From: CAVZCK01 sp963798805
Lineage (GTDB): Bacteria > Pseudomonadota > Alphaproteobacteria > Rhizobiales > Rhodomicrobiaceae
Reading direction: 5' to 3'
DNA length: 64,000 bases
Assembly (NCBI GenBank): GCA_963798805.1
Contig: CAWCVC010000017.1
Location: 287,096-351,095, forward strand
Position numbers and translations under genes: made by a program
The notes under the pieces: model-generated
The model's input: the letters and a program-made list of their open reading frames with translations, nothing else
The model's database searches: none
What the model was told of the DNA's origin: nothing
In this document: piece after piece, positions 59,639 to 64,000 of the stretch
Layout of the letters: every line of letters starts with the position of its first letter
How positions within the stretch are numbered: the stretch's first letter is position 1

Positions 59639-60085
59639 CTCCGTATCTTAAGCAGAGGTGACCCGACCGTCCAGCATGTCAGATGCCGCGGCGAGAAGAC
59701 GTTGATGACCATGGCATAAGCGCCGCGCATTCGCCGTCGCCCCTGTGCACTGGCGCCGGCGGTGTGATCACATAGGGGCCGGAGGCGGCGCAGACGTGCA
59801 ACCCGCATAAGGTGAATACGCTAACTAATGGCGATGATCGCAAATATTAAGATAGACCGGCTATCGCCTTGGCAATGCGCTGAAAACGCCTTCTTACGAA
59901 TCCGTCTCATCTAATATAGATTTTGGAATTCACCGCGTATCGAAGTGCGCCGACTGAACAGATTGGCCCGCAACCCAGCGGGTTGGGACCTAAGCCATCA
60001 ATTACCCTCCGCCGCGCGTGTGCTCCTTCCTGTGGCCCGGTTTGCCCAGCGCGTCCGCCATCATGCGATTTCGAGGTTCTTAACC
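59639..60085. other. Intergenic region between divergent mutA and a glycosyltransferase gene
   Basis: About 447 bases. Neither strand holds a frame with a binding site and family resemblance. The AT-rich part at about 59810-59935 is a possible promoter area. A short hairpin CAACCC-AGC-GGGTTG lies at 59971-59985. GAGG at 60073-60076 is the probable ribosome binding site of the following gene. Confidence 0.4.
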
Positions 60086-61162
60086 ATGCTTTCCTGGACC
60101 AAATTTCGCGCCCTGTTTCGGGAGCGCCGTATCTTATGGATTTTAAATCATAAAGCCCTTCTGCCGGCCGAAGTCCCGATCCTTGAATCGCTTGGTTTCG
60201 AGGTTTTTGTTCCAGCAACGACACCGTCAGGCCCGGAATTTTCGAGCGCCACCGGACGGCATGACGAGCGCTTGACGATCCCGGAAAAATCTCATGCCAC
60301 GCTCAAAAGACACCGGTTCTATACAGATCGTTGGCCTCGGGATCTGGTAAAAATCATCAACAGTCAATTTGATCTTATCGTGACCGCAGTTGTGGATGTT
60401 CCGCTCATCCAGTCACTCGTACATTTCAAAGGACCCATCATTGCGCGCGTTTTCGGTCGCGAAGCCCGAAAAACGTACGCCGATTTATTTGAATATTATA
60501 AGTGTACTGACCTCATAAAAAAGGCTTCAACGCGATTTATGTTCGCACAGGCCTATTCAAATCTTGAAAGTATCGAAGATGACTATTTGAAAGAGCGGGC
60601 CTATACGGTCGGCTGCGCGGTTCCAAAATTGATTTGGCAAAACCAGAATACATGGAGGCGTCGACGAGATGATTTGCTTTTCATCTGTCCACGTATCCAG
60701 TCGAATTCCTACTATCGAAAGCAATACGAAACGATCAAAGCCCATTTCGGCTCGGCTCCTCATACTATCATAGGAGTCCAAGTGGGTCCATTTGACGATC
60801 CGAACGTGATTGGCTACGTCAGCGATAACGAGCTTTTCAATTTATACGCATCCTCAACCGCATTCGTCTACATCAGCTCAGAAGAGCGGCATCTGCATTA
60901 TTCGCCGATCGAGGCAATAATCGTCGGTGCGCCGGTACTCTACATGCGCGGCAGTATGCTGGCGAGACTAGCTGGGACCGAACTTCCTGGCGAATGCCGC
61001 TCATTGGATGAAATGCGCGAAAAATCTCTACGGCTCATCACAGGCGATAAAGATCTCCAGGAAGAAATCATCGCTCAGCAAAGCTGCATCCTGCCGCCGT
61101 TTGGAGAGCATGCCGTCAAAGAACAGTGGAAAGCGGCCTTGGCGACATTCAATCTCGTCTGA
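60086..61162 (+). CDS. Glycosyltransferase-like protein of lower GC content
   Basis: A 358-residue protein of GT-B appearance. The N-terminal half has ILWILNHKALLPAEVPILESLGFEVFVP and FDLIVTAVVDVPLIQSLVHFKGPIIARVFGRE; the C-terminal half has DLLFICPRIQSNSYYRKQYETIKAHFG, IGYVSDNELFNLYASSTAFVYISSEERHLHYSPIEAIIVGAPVLYMRG. This last stretch has the E/P-IEA placement of GT4 donor sites. Base composition is visibly more AT-rich than in the neighbours, suggesting acquisition. ATG at 60086 has GAGG 9 bases upstream; the open frame extending to 59945 does not look coding. It is isolated, about 12 kb from the main polysaccharide locus. Confidence 0.75.
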   Translation: MLSWTKFRALFRERRILWILNHKALLPAEVPILESLGFEVFVPATTPSGPEFSSATGRHDERLTIPEKSHATLKRHRFYTDRWPRDLVKIINSQFDLIVTAVVDVPLIQSLVHFKGPIIARVFGREARKTYADLFEYYKCTDLIKKASTRFMFAQAYSNLESIEDDYLKERAYTVGCAVPKLIWQNQNTWRRRRDDLLFICPRIQSNSYYRKQYETIKAHFGSAPHTIIGVQVGPFDDPNVIGYVSDNELFNLYASSTAFVYISSEERHLHYSPIEAIIVGAPVLYMRGSMLARLAGTELPGECRSLDEMREKSLRLITGDKDLQEEIIAQQSCILPPFGEHAVKEQWKAALATFNLV

Positions 61163-61254
61163 CCGCTCACGCCGTCGGTCCCCGGCAACGCCGCATAGCG
61201 TCTCGGAACGCTGTCCTTTTCCAGGTGTTTTACACGAGATGAAAGGGGGTGGAC

Positions 61255-61482
61255 ATGAAGACGCGTATCTACATTGCCGTTCTGTTATCGATGATCATCT
61301 CCGTCGTCGTGTTTGGAGTGGGAGCCATCGTGGTCCTTGCAACCCCCGGCCTGAAGAGTGCCGCAGCGTTCTGGTTGCCGGTCGTCATGGCCTTGACCTT
61401 TATCGTCTCGCCGGTGATCGGCTGGATCGTGGCTCCACATCTTCGCGCGCGCTATGACCGACGCCGCGCGCGGATGCTCTAA
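61255..61482 (+). CDS. Small two-helix membrane protein, unknown function
   Basis: A 75-residue protein with two membrane helices, about residues 5-30 (YIAVLLSMIISVVVFGVGAIVVLA) and 37-60 (AAAFWLPVVMALTFIVSPVIGWIVA), and a basic tail (RARYDRRRARML). The ATG at 61255 is chosen because AAAGGGGG at 61243-61249 is well spaced from it; a GTG at 61249 is in frame but inside that site. No family recognised. It lies convergent to dnaE, whose stop is 20 bp away. Confidence 0.65.
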   Translation: MKTRIYIAVLLSMIISVVVFGVGAIVVLATPGLKSAAAFWLPVVMALTFIVSPVIGWIVAPHLRARYDRRRARML

Positions 61483-61502
61483 GCAGCGACTCAGCGGGCA
61501 AC

Positions 61503-64000
61503 TCAAAAAGCCACCACCTCCAGCACCCCCGGCAGCGCCTTGAGCGCGCCAGCCTGCCGTGGCGTCACATCGAAATTCCCACCCAGATTCAGCTCCACCT
61601 CGCGCGCCGGGTCGCCGAGCCGCAGCCGCAAGCGCAAGGCCGTCGCACCACCATCGCCGACGGTTTTGATCAGATGATCGACCGACAGCCGCGTATCGGC
61701 GACGATGCACAGGCCCGACCTCGACCGCCCCATCGCGGCGTCGAGGTCCTGCGCCGCCCGCACCCGCGTCTTGATGTTCTCGCCGTCGAGCTCGGCCTCG
61801 ACTTCGAGCAGCACCGCCTTGCCCGGCTCCAGGCAGTCGCCGGAATAGGCGAGCGTGTCGGAAAAAATCACCGCCTCGAACTGGCCGGTCGGGTCGGAGA
61901 AGCCGCCGAAGGCAAAGCGGTTGCCGGATTTGGAACGGCGCTCCTGCTTATAGGTGACGGTGGCGGCGATGCGCGCCTCGATGCTGGGCTGCCCTTGCAG
62001 TTTCGCCTCCAACTCCACCCAGCGCATGACGCCGAGCTTCAGCAAGGCATCGGAATAATCGTCGAGCGGATGGCCGGACAGATAGAAGCCGACGGCCTCC
62101 AGCTCGTGGCTGAGCGTCTCGATCAGGTCCCAGGCCGGCACCTGGCGCAAATGCAGCGAGGTCGTGGCCGCCGTCTCCGCCCCACCGAACAGGCTCGACT
62201 GACCGCTGGTGCGCTCCTCGGCGAGGCGTCCGGCGAAACTCAAGATCTGGTCGCAATTGGCGTAGATGCGGGCGCGGTTCGGCTCAAGGCCGTCGAACAC
62301 CCCGGCGGCGGAAAGCGTCTCAAGCGCGCGCTTACCCAGCACCTTGGGCGAGAGTCGCTCGGCGAAATCGGTGAGGTTGCGATAAGAGCCGGCCGTCTCG
62401 CGCTCAGCGACGATATGCTCGGCCGCGCCGCGCCCGAAATTCTTCAGCGCAGCGAGGCAATAGCGGATGTTGCCCTCTTCGGGCAGGAAATCCACGCCCG
62501 AGGCGTTGAGCGAGGGGGGAAGCACCTCGATCTTGTTGCGCCGCGCCTCCTGCACGAACATATAGAGCTTGTCGGTGTTCGCCATATCGTAGGTCATGGT
62601 GGCGGCGAGGAACTCGACCGGGTAATTGGCCTTGAGATAGGCGGTGTGATAGGCGACGAGCGCATAGGCGGCGGCGTGCGACTTGTTGAAGCCGTAGCCG
62701 GCGAATTTGGCCACCAGCTCGAAAATATAGTCCGCACGCCCCCTATCGACGCCGTTCGTCAAGGCGCCCTCGATGAAGCGCGCCTTCTGCTTGTCCATCT
62801 CCGCCTTGATCTTCTTGCCCATGGCGCGGCGCAAAAGATCGGCTTCGCCGAGCGAGTAGCCGGAGAGGCGCTGGGCGATCTGCATCACCTGCTCCTGATA
62901 GATGATGACGCCGTAAGTCTCCGTCAGCACGTCCTTGATCAGCGGATGCAGATAGTCGACCTCCTCCAGCCCGTGCTTGCGGTTGATATAGGTCGGGATG
63001 TTGTCCATCGGGCCGGGGCGATAGAGCGAGTTCATGGCGATGATGTCGCCAAAACGGTCGGGCTTCAGCTTGCGCAGGGATTCGCGCATGCCCGTACTTT
63101 CCAGCTGGAACACGCCGATCGTGTCACCCCTGGCCAACAGCTCGTAGGTCTTTCGGTCGTCGAGGCCGAGCGTCGCCAGATCGAGCTCGATGCCGCGCTC
63201 CCGGATGAGCGCCAGCGCGCGCTGGATTACGGTGAGCGTCTTGAGGCCGAGGAAGTCGAATTTGACCAGGCCCGCCGGCTCGACCCATTTCATGTTGAAT
63301 TGGGTGACGGGGAGTGTCGAGCGCGGGTCGCGATAGAGCGGCACGAGGTCGATCAGCGGGCGGTCGCCGATCACCACACCCGCCGCGTGGGTGGAGGCGT
63401 GGCGGTAGAGCCCTTCGAGCTTCTGCGCGATCTCGAGGAGGCGCTTCACCACCGGGTCGTTGTCGCGCTCGTCCTGCAGCTTGGGCTCGCCCTCGATTGC
63501 CTCTTCCAGCGTCACCGGATTGGCGGGGTTGTTCGGCACCAGCTTGCATAGCCGGTCAACCTGCCCGTAAGGCATCTGTAGGACGCGGCCGACATCGCGC
63601 AGCACGGCGCGCGCCTGCAGCTTACCGAAGGTGATGATCTGCGCGACGCGCCCCGCTCCGTATTTCTCCTGCACATAGCGGATGACCTCGTCGCGCCGAT
63701 CCTGGCAGAAATCGATGTCGAAGTCGGGCATCGACACGCGTTCCGGATTGAGGAAGCGCTCGAACAGCAGGCCGAAGCGCAAGGGATCGAGATCGGTAAT
63801 CGACAGCGACCAGGCGACGACCGAGCCGGCGCCCGACCCGCGCCCCGGCCCGACCGGAATGCCGTGGGTCTTGGCCCATTTGATGAAATCGGAGACGATC
63901 AGGAAGTAGCCGGAATATTTCATCTTGGCGATGACGCCGAGCTCGAATTCCAGCCGCTCGCGATACTCCTCCTCCGTATGGCCCTCGGCCAGCCCCACGC
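61503..64000 (-). CDS. dnaE: DNA polymerase III alpha subunit, C-terminal part (5' end outside window)
   Basis: The frame is open through the right edge of the window, so the PHP domain and true start are missing; about 830 C-terminal residues are present. The polymerase core is recognised by GPGRGSGAGSVVAWSLSITDLDP, the catalytic MPDFDIDFCQDRRDEVIRYVQEKYG (two metal-binding Asp), the HAAGVVIGD, FLGLKTLTVIQ and NKSHAAAYALVAYHTAYLKANYPVEF motifs, followed by tandem HhH-type and OB-fold (TYKQERRSKSGNRFAFGGFSD) regions. It is the replicative polymerase of the chromosome. The length and motifs match DnaE1 rather than the error-prone DnaE2. Confidence 0.95.
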   Translation of the reverse strand, partial: VGLAEGHTEEEYRERLEFELGVIAKMKYSGYFLIVSDFIKWAKTHGIPVGPGRGSGAGSVVAWSLSITDLDPLRFGLLFERFLNPERVSMPDFDIDFCQDRRDEVIRYVQEKYGAGRVAQIITFGKLQARAVLRDVGRVLQMPYGQVDRLCKLVPNNPANPVTLEEAIEGEPKLQDERDNDPVVKRLLEIAQKLEGLYRHASTHAAGVVIGDRPLIDLVPLYRDPRSTLPVTQFNMKWVEPAGLVKFDFLGLKTLTVIQRALALIRERGIELDLATLGLDDRKTYELLARGDTIGVFQLESTGMRESLRKLKPDRFGDIIAMNSLYRPGPMDNIPTYINRKHGLEEVDYLHPLIKDVLTETYGVIIYQEQVMQIAQRLSGYSLGEADLLRRAMGKKIKAEMDKQKARFIEGALTNGVDRGRADYIFELVAKFAGYGFNKSHAAAYALVAYHTAYLKANYPVEFLAATMTYDMANTDKLYMFVQEARRNKIEVLPPSLNASGVDFLPEEGNIRYCLAALKNFGRGAAEHIVAERETAGSYRNLTDFAERLSPKVLGKRALETLSAAGVFDGLEPNRARIYANCDQILSFAGRLAEERTSGQSSLFGGAETAATTSLHLRQVPAWDLIETLSHELEAVGFYLSGHPLDDYSDALLKLGVMRWVELEAKLQGQPSIEARIAATVTYKQERRSKSGNRFAFGGFSDPTGQFEAVIFSDTLAYSGDCLEPGKAVLLEVEAELDGENIKTRVRAAQDLDAAMGRSRSGLCIVADTRLSVDHLIKTVGDGGATALRLRLRLGDPAREVELNLGGNFDVTPRQAGALKALPGVLEVVAF

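Noticed and set aside
59907..60224. Minus-strand frame upstream of the isolated glycosyltransferase
   Set aside because: No ribosome binding site or family resemblance; overlaps the start of a better supported gene.
1..64000. tRNA, rRNA, prophage or integrative element boundaries
   Set aside because: No cloverleaf, rRNA segment, integrase or phage structural gene was seen anywhere in the window; apart from the IS630 element nothing points to a mobile island.

Overview
The window reads as chromosomal DNA of a high-GC alphaproteobacterium, most likely order Hyphomicrobiales (Rhizobiales) and perhaps near the Beijerinckiaceae/Methylocystaceae. The reasons are the split Fo operon with b and b' subunits (atpI-atpB-atpE-b'-b, F1 genes absent), the tandem DsbA lipoprotein/DsbA genes in front of smc, the ispH-thrB-rnhA order, DUF721 and DUF4239 proteins, and palindromic intergenic repeats of a kind familiar from this order. 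The family-level placement is inference. No rRNA, tRNA or CRISPR array was found.

Layout. 1-10.4 kb is core: the 3' end of an ABC exporter, a DUF721 protein, two thiol oxidoreductases, a composite palindromic repeat, smc, a GNAT acetyltransferase and the Fo operon closed by a clear terminator. 10.4-12 kb is sparse: a small membrane protein, a dispersed repeat, a perfect FNR/FixK-type site in AT-rich DNA before a tiny signal-peptide-like reading frame with its own hairpin, and a secreted acidic protein. 12-16.7 kb (minus strand) is the glycine cleavage operon gcvT-gcvH-gcvPA-gcvPB under a tandem glycine riboswitch. 17-20.3 kb carries a lipoprotein gene divergent from ispH-thrB-rnhA. RnhA has Asn where the third catalytic Asp should be. 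An IS630-family element with a frameshifted transposase sits directly behind rnhA.

21.4-30.3 kb (mostly minus) encodes a periplasmic molybdenum hydroxylase (large subunit, 2Fe-2S subunit, triheme cytochrome c), a ClC channel with CBS domains, a small membrane protein, an NhaP-type antiporter and a cupin. A CheB remnant lies next to an intact CheB-CheR-PAS-PAS-HWE kinase fusion, which overlaps a single-domain response regulator.

35-47.5 kb (plus) is an exopolysaccharide locus: Wzc-type autokinase, GH10 glycosidase, a small secreted peptide, GT4, Wzx flippase, GT-like protein, GT4, acyltransferase, Wzy-type polymerase/ligase, polysaccharide deacetylase and LbH acetyltransferase. Most junctions overlap (ATGA, TTGA, TGATG), indicating one translationally coupled unit. 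No initiating phosphoglycosyltransferase or outer-membrane export protein is visible.

The strongest candidate for an undescribed system is the next minus-strand operon (47.6-52.0 kb): an exported protein of 14 WD40 repeats, a caspase-like domain with an intact His/Cys dyad and an SH3-like tail, followed 21 bp later by a secreted trypsin-type zymogen with an Arg activation site. The window ends with a GT87 membrane glycosyltransferase, a DUF4239 membrane protein, the two methylmalonyl-CoA mutase subunits, an isolated lower-GC glycosyltransferase, a small membrane protein and the C-terminal part of dnaE.
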